From assembly GCA_959347315.1 (NCBI GenBank), contig OY365810.1, positions 13,419,415-13,483,414 of the forward strand: a stretch of 64,000 nt of DNA, given 5' to 3'. The DNA is from Bimastos eiseni (taxonomy: Eukaryota; Annelida; Clitellata; Crassiclitellata; Lumbricidae). This document shows positions 1 to 15,100 of the stretch, one piece after another. The notes under the pieces were generated by a model. It ran no database searches. It was not told the origin of the DNA and saw nothing but the letters and a program-made list of their open reading frames with translations. Both the position numbers and the translations under genes were made by a program. Positions within the stretch are counted from its first letter, which is position 1. Each line of letters begins with the position of its first letter.

Positions 1-26
1 TTATTTGCTGGGTTTGTGTGTTTTAG

Positions 27-147
27 GCTGAACTTCGTTTTCTTCGGTCCAAGCCAACATGTTTTCTTGTTCTTGGAAAGCCTGGTGTTGGAAAGACTGC
101 ATTCGCTTCACAGTTTGCTGAGGAATGGAAATGCCAGTTTGTTAATG
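27..147 (+). CDS. AK9: AK9 exon 1 of window (P-loop of kinase unit 1)
   Basis: Acceptor ttttag at 21-26, donor gtgagt at 148. Phase 0 in, phase 1 out. Encodes residues 1-40 with Walker A GKPGVGKT. Earlier coding sequence, including the start codon, must lie upstream of the window. Confidence 0.93.
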
Positions 148-3100
148 GTGAGTTATCCTCACCATTAACAAATTTATGTTGGATTCTGCTATTAATTAAC
201 CATTTAATGACCAGCGCTTAATAAAATGTAAGGCATTATCAATAACGCTGGTTGTTAAAGGGTTAGCATATTTTAACTAACAAAACAGATCTGAATGCAT
301 GCAAGAGGTTTTGCTGTTTAACTTAATGCTATTGTTTTAATTATTGACGAATTACTAATAGTTAATTAGTGTGCTTATCTTCTATGACTTATAAATATTG
401 TGTGCTTATACTTATAGTGAGTTAGAGACAGAAATAGTGCCAAGGTTACAATTATCATCAGTAAACTTATCAATTGAGTCACCCAAGGATGTAGTCATTT
501 TTATTTTTAATATTGACAGTGTGCTAAGTGCGGCTCATTGTTAAAGTGTTACTCAGATTTCTTAAGTTGCTGTTTAGTTCCCAGGAACAAAAATTCTGTT
601 TTCATTGGGTTGCGATGGATTGATTATCTTGACCTTGAGGCACATTAAATTTTACAGAAACAGGTCCTTAAGGCATTATTCCTTTTTGAGGACCCCTTGA
701 ACTTGTAGACAGATGGTGGTGATATCTGGTGGTGAAAAACTGACAAAGTTGAACTTGAAACCATTTTTTTATTTATTTATGATGTAGCTATGATTAGTAA
801 TAAAAGCCATTTTTAAAGAATTTTAAGTTGGTTTTAGTAAAAAAGTCAACAATGTTTCTAGGTTTACACTAATGTTTTGTTGCAATGCAATAGAGCTATG
901 TTATGTTATATATTATAAGAAATGTTTCACAAAATTGATTTTATGAGATTGAAATAGTGTTTACTTTTTTGACAATTAGTCACAAGCAGTATAACTGAAT
1001 AGAATGGTAAGTTTAAGTTGCAAAAGATGTAAATGCAGAATAAATAAAATTTTCTTCACCTCTAGCATCCCATTTTACAAGGCTTTCTTTCTGCATTTGA
1101 GTCAAGCATAATTACGAATTTTTTGGTCAAACTTTGCCTTTGTATACTTATACGAACTATTTTTATGACTAGGGATATTATTAGTAAAGACGATACGACC
1201 ATGACCATGACTATGACCTGGTTTTGTTTCAGCCAATCAGGTGATAACTGAGGCGATCCATTCACAAACGGAACTGGGAAGGAGGACAGACGACATTCTC
1301 CTGCGTGGAGAATCTGTTCCGGAAGAACTCGTTGTCAAACTGCTTGAAAATAAAATCCACTCTCCTGAGGTCGCCCATCATGGTAAGGTCATACATAGTT
1401 CATATCTCATTCAAATCCAAATTTAGAATTGATTTGTTGCCTCATTCCAATACATATTTCTTTGTGTATGGTTTGCTCCTTAAAATAAACGAAATCATGG
1501 CAGCTTGTGATTGATAATTGTGAAATTCCTTTTATAGTGAACAACCATGAATTTTGTAGAATAGGGCACATTGGGTTTAAATTGATTTCATCTGAAAGTT
1601 TTTTCTTAACTCTGTTTGCACTCTGACAGTGCCAGTCCCAAGCCTGGATAGGGAGAAGGGCAATGCTAATAATGATCTATGTTATAACAAAGTGTTGTTG
1701 AACTAAAACTATTATGTTTGTTCTTCATAATCTCTTTCTTTGCTTCTGGGTTGATTTTAGTCTATGAAATTGAACTGCTGATTGACCTACGATGATAAAT
1801 TGGTGTTTTCTTTGTGGCTGTACTAGGATATGTTCTGGACGACTTTCCGTGTCTTAGTGAAGAGTTTTTGACCATAAAACAACAGTTGGAGTTCATCAAT
1901 AACTGGCCTTTAACACCAGATTTCATCATTCATCTCAAGGTAAACATGCAATTCGGTTAACAACTGGTTGTTCCTTCTTTTAAGTTCGTCTGCAGCATAT
2001 GCGATGGAAATTAAACTAGGCAATAAATCAAAGTCTAACAAATTGAGTAATGAATCAAAGAGGAGCCGATAAGTCTAAAGGTATAGGAGTTTTTAGATAG
2101 GCACAAACTACAGATTCATTCATTCACATCGAACATTCATATAACACACCTTTGAGAACTCTACTCAACTCCAGCATTGGCTAAAAGAGTCTGGTTCAAG
2201 GACATGAGACTTGCACCTTGTGAGCAAGAGTTAAGCTATCTTCATTTAAGCAAATCAGGCAGGATTAGCGTAAGGGTATGCCCCACTTTACAGCAACAAT
2301 ATATGCATCGGTGAAAATGTAGTGCAATGTCAGTATATAACATCCAATTTGATACTGTAAAACAGTTAAAATAGTCTAAATATGCAGTTATCTGTATACC
2401 TCTGAACTAGATTAAAATAGTCTAAATATACAGTTATCTGTACAGCTCTGAATAAGACTAAAATAGTCTAAATATACAATTTCCGCATTTCTTCAGTGAG
2501 CAGATGAAGTATTCTTAAGCAGTAGTGTGGGAAAGTATGATCATTCAAATTTGATTTACCTGAATATTTTAATTCTTTTAATCTACCTTATGATTTTAAT
2601 GCTGTAATAAATTGATAAGCAGAGCTGCTTTGAATCAATGCCCTGTGAATTACAGATTCCTGACAAGGATCTGGAGAATCGTAGAATTGGACAAAGGATT
2701 GATCCGGTCACTGGTGATCTCTACACTAAGGATGTTTATGATCCAGAAAAGCCGAAAAAAGAGGTTAAACTAGGTTCATTCATGGTACATTTGTGTCAAA
2801 ATATCTACCCAGGCAGTTGGTTCTCCAAGCCAAGCCTGGGAGAAAGGGATGAAGTGATGTAGGAAAGATTACAGACGTATTTGATGGCCATTCCATATAG
2901 ATCGTCTAACCTCTGAATGCAAAGTATCTTTGGGTTGCATCTCTATTTTATGTTTTTTTTCTTCTAGACTCTGACTTCTAGATTCTTCTAGAATCTTATG
3001 TAGTTTTAATGCTATATGTATATTTTGCTAGAACAGTTACTTGATAAATTGTTTGCAAAATGAATTTTTTGGCAATTGGTATTCTGTGAAGTAATTACTC

Positions 3101-6100
3101 TGTTTTCTGTTAAGGTCAAGGCAAAAGCTGGAGATGATGATGAAGAAGAGGAAGTGGAGGAGGAAGAGCTTCCGGAAGAGGTAGTGGGAATTGATTTGAC
3201 CTCTGCTGGACTTGTTTTAATCACTTAATTTTCTTTCAAGATATCAATTTGTATTAAGCAAGGTTATGCAAATTTAAGTTTTGGACTAGCCTGGTGCTAC
3301 CAAGTTAATTGCATCAGATATTTCAAATGTTCAGTATGCTCAGATCTGCCTGTTATTTTATATTATGATGAGTCGCGATTAAGACTGTCAAAAAAATGTT
3401 GAAATCACAACCCGGGTACCCGTCGATCCACGTGATTGGGTACCCAGGTACCCGACCGCACGGATATTTTGTTAGGAAAGGTAGTTGATTGCGCATTTTT
3501 ACGGACTGTCTTTACCCGAGAATTGATTTCATTGCCCGATCAGTCAGCCAATATGACCAACAGAATATTGCTGGCATATGTTCAGGTAAAATCGCGCATT
3601 TTGACGGAATTTTGGGTACCCGAAAACCAGTTTCATTACCCAGGTAGTAAACCTCTGGCGGGTAACCGGTTACTCGTTGACAGCTTTAGTCGCAATAGCT
3701 GATTGGTTAGAACAGCTTGGCCTGTGTTGAGGCTCAAACCTTCATGGAAGTAGGTACACGTCTTCAGCGAGTTCTTTAGTTGCATTGATGCTCTATAGGC
3801 CACAGAGAATGGTCACTAATGAACTATGGAAGGAGGGCAATATCCAATGCTTCTGTATTGTATTCAATTGATAATAATTTCATTGCTGGACTTAATATCT
3901 GTCCATTGTGGGAATGTAAATGACGATGAACTGGTGAATAACTTAAGAGATGTTAATCTTGGATTAACATGGTTCCTACAGTGGAACCTTAATTGGCATG
4001 GCTCCTATTGAAACAGGCAGCATTGGTGAAGGCAAGGGTCTCTCCCTATCAATTCACTAAAAGATAAGCAGGTTCGAAGCCGTTTGGTCACTGTAGATAA
4101 ACGTTTGTATTTGACGCTTCTAGTTTTCTGAGCAATGTTTTGTTTGCTGATGACATTCCAGTTCCTAGTGTCAGTTGACATCGTGTAGGTCTGACACAAG
4201 AGTGGCCCTGATTAGTTTGATCCCAAAGTGGTGCTATATTAAATTTCAATTACAACTACAATTTTACAATTGTAAAGAGTGTTTGGCTATTGATTGTATG
4301 TATACATTTAATGATTGTTGTGATGGTGTGTTATTACGTTAGGATGAGGACGATGAGAGTAATAAGCTTGCACCAGAGATCAATGAGCGTCTGATCAAGA
4401 GACCAGAGGACTTGCCGTCTCATGTTGGGAACAACATTCAAATGTACAAGTCAGGCATGCTTCGTCTGCTTGAGGTTTGGGCTTTTTTTCTTTATGCTAT
4501 TCAGGGAGAGCAGCATGTTTAGGATTAAGACACAGAATCCACTGAACAATTTGAAATTCAATAGATACCAAGAATCATGTACTTTTCTTTCTTCCTTTAT
4601 GTTCAGTTTCTTAACTGAACATAACTTTTTTAACTCTGTGGTTCGTTAGCATGATAGACTGAAGACGTTTTGGAGATTTCTGCTCCTCACACACTCCTAG
4701 CCGACTCGGCTTGCCTATAATGAATACACTGATCGTACACTGTATCATATCGTATCTGATGATTTATTTAGCGCTTTGTACAGTACTATCTATTCCGAAG
4801 CGCTCTCAGCATGACGGCCCCGTGGAAATAAGAAAGACTTCAGCTAACGAAAGGATGAGGGTGAGAGTTAAATTAAAACCTTGCTATGGATTATGGAGGG
4901 GTGGGTCATTCCACAAAGAAAGGCACACTGTGACTGTGGGAAGATGAGATGGTCACCCACCCTCATATGCCAAGGATAAGAAAATGAAGTCGCTAACAGT
5001 TTATCGACATTGCTACCTTGGGGCGAGCTTATGGGATTGCTCATCTTCTTCTATCTCTAGAAATATATACTGCTTTCAGTTCAAATATATATTGTTGTCT
5101 TGTTTCAAAACACACATCTGTTGCAAAAGAGGCATTTTGTTTATGATGCAGGTGTCTCAATATTTACCCAGCCATTTTACCAAAAATCAGGGCATCTAAT
5201 CAACGATTTAGGCGTCTTCTTAATGTGCGATTACTTTACCAACTTATTTACTTTACCAACTTATTTACTGATGTTTTAGGATTTCATGGCTGACCATAAT
5301 CAACTCTGTCTCATTGAACTTGATGCGAATAAACCTACCAACATCCTTATCCAGGTTTGCTTTGTACATTCTATTTTTTTATTAGAAATTTATAAGGTTG
5401 GCGCAATGCAACCTAATTACAAGAAGTTTGATTAGCAATTGGTCTTTGAAAGCTATATGTATGGCTATTTTGGTGAAAACTAGTCATATTGTATGAAATT
5501 AAATTGGAGTGTTTGATGTAAACCATTCTATCGGATATACTTTGTATGGTACATGTGAGATAAAGTTTTTACCTTGTGTCAAACCACCTTTAAGCCATTG
5601 AAGTGTCTCTGTGATTTAGCAGATTCAAGCCATAATGCAGAAGTTGAGGTTTCTACATTTATAATGAACATAATGAGTGAAGACTGTGTAAACTTTTACT
5701 GACAATCAGCCAATGTGAAACTCTTGCTTTAATGTTGGTTACATTTGTTGCAGTCAATACCTTAGCGATTAGTGTGTCGGACTGTCAATCAATAGGTCGG
5801 GGGTTCAAATCCCAGCCCAGGGTATAATTTATTTTTAGATTTCTGCTCTGCGTGTGCCACCTAGCAAACACAACTATGATGAGAACACAGGAGAGAGGAC
5901 TGGCCACCCGCCCTTGTGTGCCGAGGCTAAGAAAATGAAGTTGCTAACACTTGATATGCATGGCAACCTCTGCCTCAGGAATTGCTCTTGTCTCTTCCTC
6001 TGTTATGTTGTGTCACTGTGTCTGTTGGTGTGCAGGACATCCTCGTTCGCCTGGCTTGCTTCCAAGTCACTCCAGCTGCCGTTCCCATCCGTCTGAATGA

Positions 6101-9100
6101 AGTGGAAGCAGAGGAAGACAGTGTTCCAGATGATATGGACACGGACGACCTCTTCCGATCTTTGTCTGGAAAACGAGCGCCATCGTCGCGGTTTCGTTGG
6201 CGCCGTAGCCGATGGCAACGCTGCTGTCCTGTGGCGCTCACTGAGGGCAGTCTCTTACCAGGAAGGGCAGAACTGGCTGTGACGTAAGCATTGTGCTCTT
6301 TTTATTATTATTATTATTAATTATTAATATTGTAACAAAGTGAATGATTTACCACAGTAATATCAAAGAAAGCAGGTGGTGTTCTGGCAATCTCTTATCG
6401 GGAAGGGCAGAACTAGTGTCATGTCAAATGATCCAGGGTATCAAATTGTCATGTCATACATAGGCCTATCAGGGTCTCCAAGTGTCATGTCAAATGTTCC
6501 AGGGTTTCCAAGTGTTATGTCATATGTACAAGGTTCTCCAAAGAGTCATATTATAACATGACACTTTCGAGAGTAGGCAATCGTTAAGAATTGCTGTAAT
6601 GACACTGTCACAAGCGCTGACCTTGAGTAGGCCTATTAGTTTCCTATCCACTAGGTTTTATCAAACAGGAGGTTGTAGGCTGAGCCTTTGGTGTATTTCT
6701 GAACAGTCCTTATTAGGGATTCTTTAAATATGAACTATACGTATTAAATATGTCAGTTTAATTCATAGATGCATATGATGCAGTTAATTATTAAGCTGTT
6801 GACCAATCACAGTAAATTTCTAAAGTAAATTGATACAGTGAAGGCTGCATCAAATTAGCATTAATAAGTAGACATGTGTTTTGACCCTTTAACGACCAGC
6901 GTTAATGATAGTGTCTTATGTTTTACTATGCGCTGGTTGTTAAAGGGTTAAAGACATTTTGTTGGATTTGTGTTGCTAATAGGTTCCTGGACAAGATTTA
7001 CTTCCTCTCAAGTGAAGAGGCTTTGAGTGCCTTCATAAAGAACCCAAGGTCCTACCTTCTTCCTCCACAGCCTCGGCCTCCTTGCAAACTGATCGTGACA
7101 GGGCCTCCTTTGTCGGGGAAGACCACCCTGTGCAACGCCCTGGCCAGAAAATATGGAGCACAGGTAACCTTGAGGTCTTTGTTTTTGGATGCCATCTAAC
7201 ACTGATACCTAGTACTTTTTACTCGTTGTATATCATACTAGAATGTCCTTATAGATTGTTGTAATTGCAGTTACAATTAGAGGCTTCAATGTCACTATCT
7301 CAGGTCAAGGTCAAGGTCTTGTCTCATCCCAGTCTCGGGTCAAGACAACTCAGGACGAGTTGAGGTCTCACGTGTAGGACCGAGACTTAATGCCTAGCTG
7401 TTGTTTTGTTATGGGTATTGAAACCAAGTTGCAGGCTATGGAGCAAAAATCAGAGTAACCAATTAGGAAACAGAATAACATAACATTGAGGCTAATGTAA
7501 GTAAAGCAGCAGTGAATATACACTGCGCAAATTATGATATTATCTAAAAATTATTGCGAAGCCTCTTTGAATGAAAGTAAACACAGGCCTATGTTAAAAC
7601 ATTGAAACTGCTGGGTCAGGAGAATAGAGGACACTTTTAGGAACATCTTGGACTTTTCTCCAAAGCCAAATGTTTTGGTGACTTCTGTGATCCAGTTCTT
7701 TGTCTCGGTGTTTTCTTTAAGAGACAAGATGTTGATCTTGGTGTCATCTCGGACTGTTGGGATAAAGCCTCGGTCCTATTCTTGAGGCAAACTTGCTTTG
7801 GTGTAACCCAAGGGTCTTGCAGGCATCCCTTCTACCACGCTTGTGCAAATTTGACCACCTATTAATCATATGGTTTAGCATGCTTTCCAGAAATATCTTC
7901 TTTTGGCCTCATAGGAAGAACCAAATCTCCTGTAAAGACTTTTGTCACAGAATTGCAGTTAACAATCATCTATTGATTGGATTTATTGTGAAGGTATTGA
8001 ATATCAAGGCAAAGATGGCACCAAAGCTGGTAGAAGAGATGGAAAAGAAGAGAATTCAGGTGACAGAGGAGGTGACACAGTCCGCTATTATAGCAGTCCA
8101 TGCCAAGTTGGAAGAAGAGGCAAAGAGAAAACTCAAGGAAGAACGTAAGTATTATATCGTATTTGAGGATTTATCAGGCGCCACTCATAGCAGAGCTGTT
8201 CAGAGTGAAAGCTTTCTGGAAACAAGACTTCAGGTAGATGAGGGAAAGACGCAGAAGTTGTTACGGATTGGGAAGGATCATTCCATGTAGAATGACTTCC
8301 AGTCATCATCTGTATAGTTTTGGTTTCAGAATTTTTTGTCGTTCGTTATTGCCGCAGTTGTTAATTAATTCTAGTTTTGTTTCTATTCATAAATTATTGC
8401 TTGACGTACAAGACTTGAAAATGAACACTATTTGATTTGATTTTGATTTGGAAATTTTGACGATGTGATGATTACCCAACCGAGCTTCCTTGAGGTGTAT
8501 GTACAACGTCAACTCATTCATGCACCTCCATTTATGTAGCTTACTATTCCTTTCAACACTTAGTGGTGTTATATCCCCCAAATGATACTAACTTAACATG
8601 CCATATAGGTTAATGACCCATACAAGGACTGCTCTAGAGTGCTAAATATCGACTTCATCATTATCCTCTCTGGTTTATTCACTGCATAATGGTGGACTCT
8701 GTGATATAGATGGCACCAGTATCAAATGTGGGTAAGCTACCTGAGGTAAAATTGTGTGCTTGATGTTGATTGGTTGTTGTGCTGTATGTTTTTCATGCAA
8801 AAGTAATCTAAAAGTTTGCCAGATTATAGAATTCATGTATTTATCCATAATTATAATTCTTACGCCAGCCATCGATCGGAACAACATAAATAAGCAACGC
8901 ATGGCCAATATAAACAAATTTTCTTAGACTTATGTGAATACTGGCGCCAACACCTGTTTCTACTTAAGGAACTGCCAACAGAGTTTCCCCATTAGGCATA
9001 TCCAAGATGACTTCCATGTTGAAAGGTCCACGTTTTGTACATGTCTAATGGGGCATTTATGTAGAGCATTTAGTGTCTTTCAAAAGTTGTCTGCCATTTA

Positions 9101-12100
9101 AATTCGTAGCCTTTTATAATGACAAATTACAACTGGTGAGATTCTCTTATATTAGGTCTTGTTGAGTTTAGTTATACCTTTCTAAGTTTCAAGTGGTGCT
9201 CAGCAATTAGTTGTTGCCTTGTTTCTAAATTTTTTATATTGCTGTCATTGTTGGTTGATTTGTAGAAGAAGCACAACAGAGGAAGTTAGAAGAGGAGGCA
9301 AAACTCAGTCTGTGATCTAATTCATTGTGTAGCAGAATTAAAATGCTTAATTAAGATAATGTTAATGCTCTGATGCAATACACTACAATGCAATACAACT
9401 AAAATTTGGACACACAGTGTCCAAATTTGTATCGTGCCTTAATAAAACATAGTCTTACTTAAAGGACGCATTACAGAAACAGTTCATCAATTGTATTTGA
9501 GAATTTATATAGCGCCTCTCACGGAACTAGCCATTCAGAGGCGCATTTTAGTGTCATTTTAAGCAAAGTACTTTTTTAGATAGACAGATATTTGCCCTAT
9601 ATTACTAGAAGAGTCACTGGTGGCAGGCTGGCACACACACGCTGACCCAACCAACAGATTCTCGACTAACAAACCGTAACAAACCATTATCATTGATAGA
9701 TGGAACATGATGAACTTTTAGTCTTACAATAAAACTAGTGTGCTTTTGCAGTGTATTTAGTTATATTAACTTGTACTTTGTTAATTTTCACATTACAACA
9801 ATGATAATAATGGTGATTGTATTAGTGATAATGATTCTGTTAATGATGATAAATATCTCATATTAACTTTAGAAATGGAAAAAGAGGGTGAAGAAGAGGA
9901 AGAGGAGGAGGAGAAGATGGAAGAAGAGGAGGAGAAGATGGAAGAAGAGGAAAAGACCTCACCGCCTGCAGAGGAATATGTCTCCAAGTTAGAACAAAAG
10001 GATGGTGGGGATAATGTGGGAGAGGAAACCACGGTATCTTCGCCAGTGGAAGGAAAGCCGGAAGCAGAGAGTGACGAAGGACTTAAGAGAAATACGTCGC
10101 AGGTCGATGAAAAAACTGAGGAAAACCCCAACGAAAATGAAGGTACATATATTATTGATAGTTAGTAAGATATTAAACTAGTGCTAGATTTATGCTATGA
10201 TTCAACTCTGATTTCCAGGCATCAATAATAATTGGTATAAAGTGATAATATTAGAGACTAAGCTTGTGTGAATGATGTTGAGGATTGTTTTCTTTAAAAT
10301 TAATTAAAACAGTTAATAGATGAATATAAAACTTGAGCTGTAAATAAAATTATTAAAATAAAAGAATAAAATAAATGCTAGTTTCCAACTGGATCCATAA
10401 AAAAAATATTTCCAAATATTGTCAAAATATATTGTCATTTGTTTAGGATATCTTTTGTTCTGGGCTAGTACAATCTGGTGCCCTGTGCTTGGCCTTTGAG
10501 TGGTGCTTTTTAAGTTTAGAGATTTTGATTATGATTTGAGCACTTGTAGAATCTGTCCATCTTGTATTACAATGGTTCTCAACCTTTTTAGTCCTGCAAC
10601 CCCTAATAATATTTCCAGGTGACAACCAAATCAGTAATTTTCCCGCTTGAATTGGCTCCACCCACCTTCCGGTAATCATTAGAGAGTAAAGACGTCATTG
10701 ATAACTTCATACTTCAAATTTTATAGCAAGGTTTTACATTTTTTTCACAAATAAAGTTAGTAAGTAATAAATATATTGTTATAGCCTAGAGTGCGACAAT
10801 ACGTTACATGAAGGATATTGCTATAAACTCTGCATTGATTATAGATAGTTCTCTGTAACTGTACACATGGCAGGTTAACTATGCTTTGCCTGCGGATGGT
10901 ACTCGCTGCCAGATTTGCCGCTACTATTCAGTTCACACCCGGATCCGGCAAATAGTTCATCCAAATACTCGGATTCGGTACTCAGTGGAAATCGTCTACT
11001 TGGTTATGCCCTAAATGAATCATAGTACAAGAAATTAATAAAGATTAATTAAATTTACTATAGTAGAAGGCTAGTTCATGTAATAATACACGATTGCGTA
11101 AATTTTGCGATACAAACGTTGAGGCTGAAAACGTTTTTTTATAAATTCCTGCGACCCTTGGCAAATCGTAAGTTGACCGTCATGAGGGTCGCAACCCACA
11201 GGTTGAGAACCGCTGTTGTAGGAAAATAGGAATGCTGGGCAGAGGAGATCTACGAGGATGACACCAGAGTACATTATTGTCGGAGATGGTAATGATGTGC
11301 AGCTCAGTGGATTTTTTTTATTTTTATAGAGCCAGGTTCTGTTACAGAGCCAGAGATTCATCTAATAGAAGTGACTGCAGACCATCCGGATGTGGTGCAT
11401 GCCGTCGAGGAAGCTCTGATTGCAGCCAAATTGGATGAGCTCCAGCTGCCACTAGATAGATGGATGGAAACACTGGAAGAAGCAATCGAACAACTGGAGA
11501 AGGAGATGAGGGAGAAGAATCCAAAAGGACCACTGTGAGCTGGAAAGATCTCTTGTAAAGTCAGATGCATTTGATATGACCTGCTGCCAATTATTGTTGC
11601 CAAAACTATTTTACTGCTCTTTGGTGTTGTTCACGTCTTAGACCATCCTAGACTGTTCTTTGCTTACTGTGTGTGTCATTTTTCCACCCTCTTTTACTTA
11701 ACTTGGCTTGCGTAAAGTTTGTCATGTACGGACCCTCAGTTGGACATCTTTCAACTCTGTTTCATGTATGTTCCCGTCAACCTAGAGAGCTGAAATTTTG
11801 CACACATATCATGCTTGTATGACAATGCAGTGTATCAAATTTTGACAGACATAACTGAAAAATTGATAACAAAATCACTAAAAAACCTGACAAAAAACAT
11901 ACCAAAAATGTTACCATCTTTGATTTAATTTGGGATGCGTAAAGTTTGTGACGATCGGTCATTACTGTCGGATATCTTTCAACTCTTTTTCAGGTATGTT
12001 GCCGTCGACGTCATGGTTTCGGGTATCTACCAGATAAAAGGGGGTCCAAAAATATCCATAGTTTTACTTTAACTTGTTATTATTGCTGTTGAACAATGGC

Positions 12101-15100
12101 ACATCTTTTCTACAACTATCATGTGCCTTGGATTTAACACACCATAACATAACAGCAGTTTGTGTGGTTCAGAAAGCATGAAAAGGTAACCTAGAAGTAG
12201 AGCTGTACCGATTAATCGGCCGGCCGATTAATCGGGCCAATTATAGAGATTTCGGCAATATCAGATATCGGCAAGATAATCGGCGCCAATATTAAAAAAT
12301 TTGTTTATATTTTATAATATTTTCAGTCTATAAAAGCAAAATGACGACAGCAACATCACTGCGTCTGTGAAGGACAGCATTTCGTTCCGTTCCCATTTCG
12401 TGTCGTCGAGCCAATGGCTGCTTCAGACCAGTGGTGAGACCACCCACTGTGCTAGTATAGACCGTGTGAATGTGTCAACATAGGTCTTGTGCAGAGTGAG
12501 TCATAGTGCCTGGTTATGGACCAAGGAATGGCTGGCCAATTCAACAGAGAAACCAATGAATGTACATCGTGAAGGCATGCCTAATGAATACATGCTAGCT
12601 GCCAATTGCCTGAGAGGCTGAGATTAGATGGGTGGGTGTGAATTGGCCAGCCGTTCCTTGGCCTTTAATTACCCTGGGCACAGTTCGACAGTGGGCGGTG
12701 TCGCTAATCTTTATTGCCTGCCTAAGATTAGTCCCCAACTGCATGCATACGTCTCCTATGGAGCAAGTGTTTGCTTGTATCACAACAATAGGCAGTAGCA
12801 GTAGGTCTACCTTTTGGAACCGGACATCTTGGGAAACATAATGAAATAATCGGCAAAATAATCGGCTAAATAATCGGCTAAATAATCAGCTAAATAATCG
12901 GGTATCGGCAAATGAATAATTGGCAATAATCGGTATCGGCATTATCAGCAAAAAGTGATATCGGTACAGCTCTACCTAGAATGGCTAATATCCCCATCGA
13001 TGAACATATTATTTTCTGCCATTAGGTTGGCAGCATCTCTTGCAATGAGGTACTGTACAAAAATGAGTGATAAATATTTAAGGACAATTACAGCTGGCAA
13101 AACACTAACCTGTGGGATGATTTGGGATTCATTTGGAACTTGTGATTGTTTTCTTCAGACATGGTGGATGGATTTTGGACAATTTTCCGGAAACAAAAGA
13201 ACAATGGTCGATGTTGTTTGAGAGAAATGTCATTCTTCCCGATTGCATATTGGCGCTTCAGGACAACAGTCCCAAAGGAGAACTACTGATCAAGCGATGG
13301 TACATGATGGAAAAGGATTCCATTGACGCACAGATCAATGAGCGACTGGAAAAGGAAAGACTTGAACTTCAGCAACAGGAAGAAGAGAAGTAATAACTTG
13401 TCATGTTTTTAATTTTAAAAATAATATTATTAGTCTTAATGGGCTGATTGTGTATTGAAATAGGATGAAAGAATGGTTGAAGTCGTTCTGTCAATATCCT
13501 CAGTTCTTTACATGCAGTTCATACCATGAGCTCAATTGGTTTACAATATGCTTCTGAATAGCTAGAAGGCCTACTGTAAGAAGCGCTATATAAATAACCA
13601 GATACGATATGATACGATACAAGTAGCTCTTGAAATGACGAACTGTTGCTGAACAGTTTCAACAGTTTCTGCTTCTGTATAAATGCCTCTCCATCATTTG
13701 ATAGCAGACATACTTGTAATTTTTCATTGTCATGAAATATTTCGTGTTTGTGAAAGGCATAAGTGAGAACACTGTGAGACGTTAATGAACAGTACTGTAG
13801 AATGTTTAGATAATTAGATATATGTTAATATTTGTTATTAATATTTACTAGAATTAATGTTACCTTAATGGGTGGTGACATTTGATGATAAAAGTAACAT
13901 GTTCATGATGTTTCAGAGCAAGTTCACATGACAAGCTGAGCCTGTGGACAATGTTTCTTGTTGTTTTAGCATTGCAAATTAACACTTTGACCGCTGACAC
14001 ATTTATTAGCCAGGCGCTGCAAATACAGGCCTATAAGCCTAAAATTTAGAAATTTTTATTTCATGTTTTTCTGAATTCTTTTGGTTGAAAAATAAACAAA
14101 AATAACTTCATTTTGTGTTTGCGTAAATGCCACACTGTAGGATTCTGAGTTTGAAACTGTTTGAAGCATTGTTATGGACAGAGAGTAGGCAAGTGTTGCA
14201 GAAAATACACGTTTCGTTGCGTCTTCGAGGCTTGGTATAAGCCACACACTTCTAGCAAGGTCCCCTCTTTGTTTGCAGCTGATAGGATAACATCCAATGA
14301 GAAGAGTGCAAAATAGCTCCTCATGAGCAGTAAACAGTTCAAAAAAAGACTAGGCCACAGCCTATAGCAAACTCTTGTTAGCATGCCACAATCTAGCAAC
14401 CACCATTCTACAGGCGCTATATAAAATAAATTTCACAGATCCTTCCAACTATCCTGACAATATTCTAATATCTTGACAAATACCCTTTTCACATACTATT
14501 AGGTGTTATTTATGTTGTTTACTGCAAGACACGATGTTAGAAATACTTCTTACATTGTGCCGCAAGGTTTAAAAACTAAGATGACCGACATCAACAAAGA
14601 CACATCATTCATGCTGTTTGTAGTCACTCTGACAGTGTCAAAAATAGTCTAGAATAATCTTACATGCATTCAGTACTTAGCAGCACATGTCCACTATCAT
14701 TTATAGGCAATAGGAAATATCACTGCCACGCTGAATAACGTCTGAGTGGTAGTTACTTTTGGGAAGTGTATACACGTCCCTAGCGGTCGACGTGTTAATA
14801 ATGGTAGCATCGTCAAATGGGGCGACGATCCTGGCTGTCCATTTTGTTTTTCATTCTATGAAGTGTTTTTTTTGTTACTTTTGAAAGGCAACGTTTGATA
14901 GAGGAACAGAAAACAATGGAGGCGAAAATAAAAGCTGAGGTGGAGCACATGAGACGTGCAGAAATTGGGCAACTGGAAGAAGGAGCAGAGGAAGAGGAGG
15001 AAAAGGAAATACCACATGGTTAATGGATTTACATACTTGTTTACTTGCATTTTTGTCTTTCCTTCTTAGGACCTACTTTTTTACTTGCTTATTTCCATCT

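Noticed and set aside
5757..5821. Functional tRNA gene (GTC anticodon-like)
   Set aside because: The arms do not pair well and the segment continues into a SINE body shared with two other copies.
9793..10131. Minus-strand Ser-rich frame of 112 codons
   Set aside because: Shadow of the Glu-rich AK9 exon 12 (GAGGAA read backwards gives Ser/Phe).
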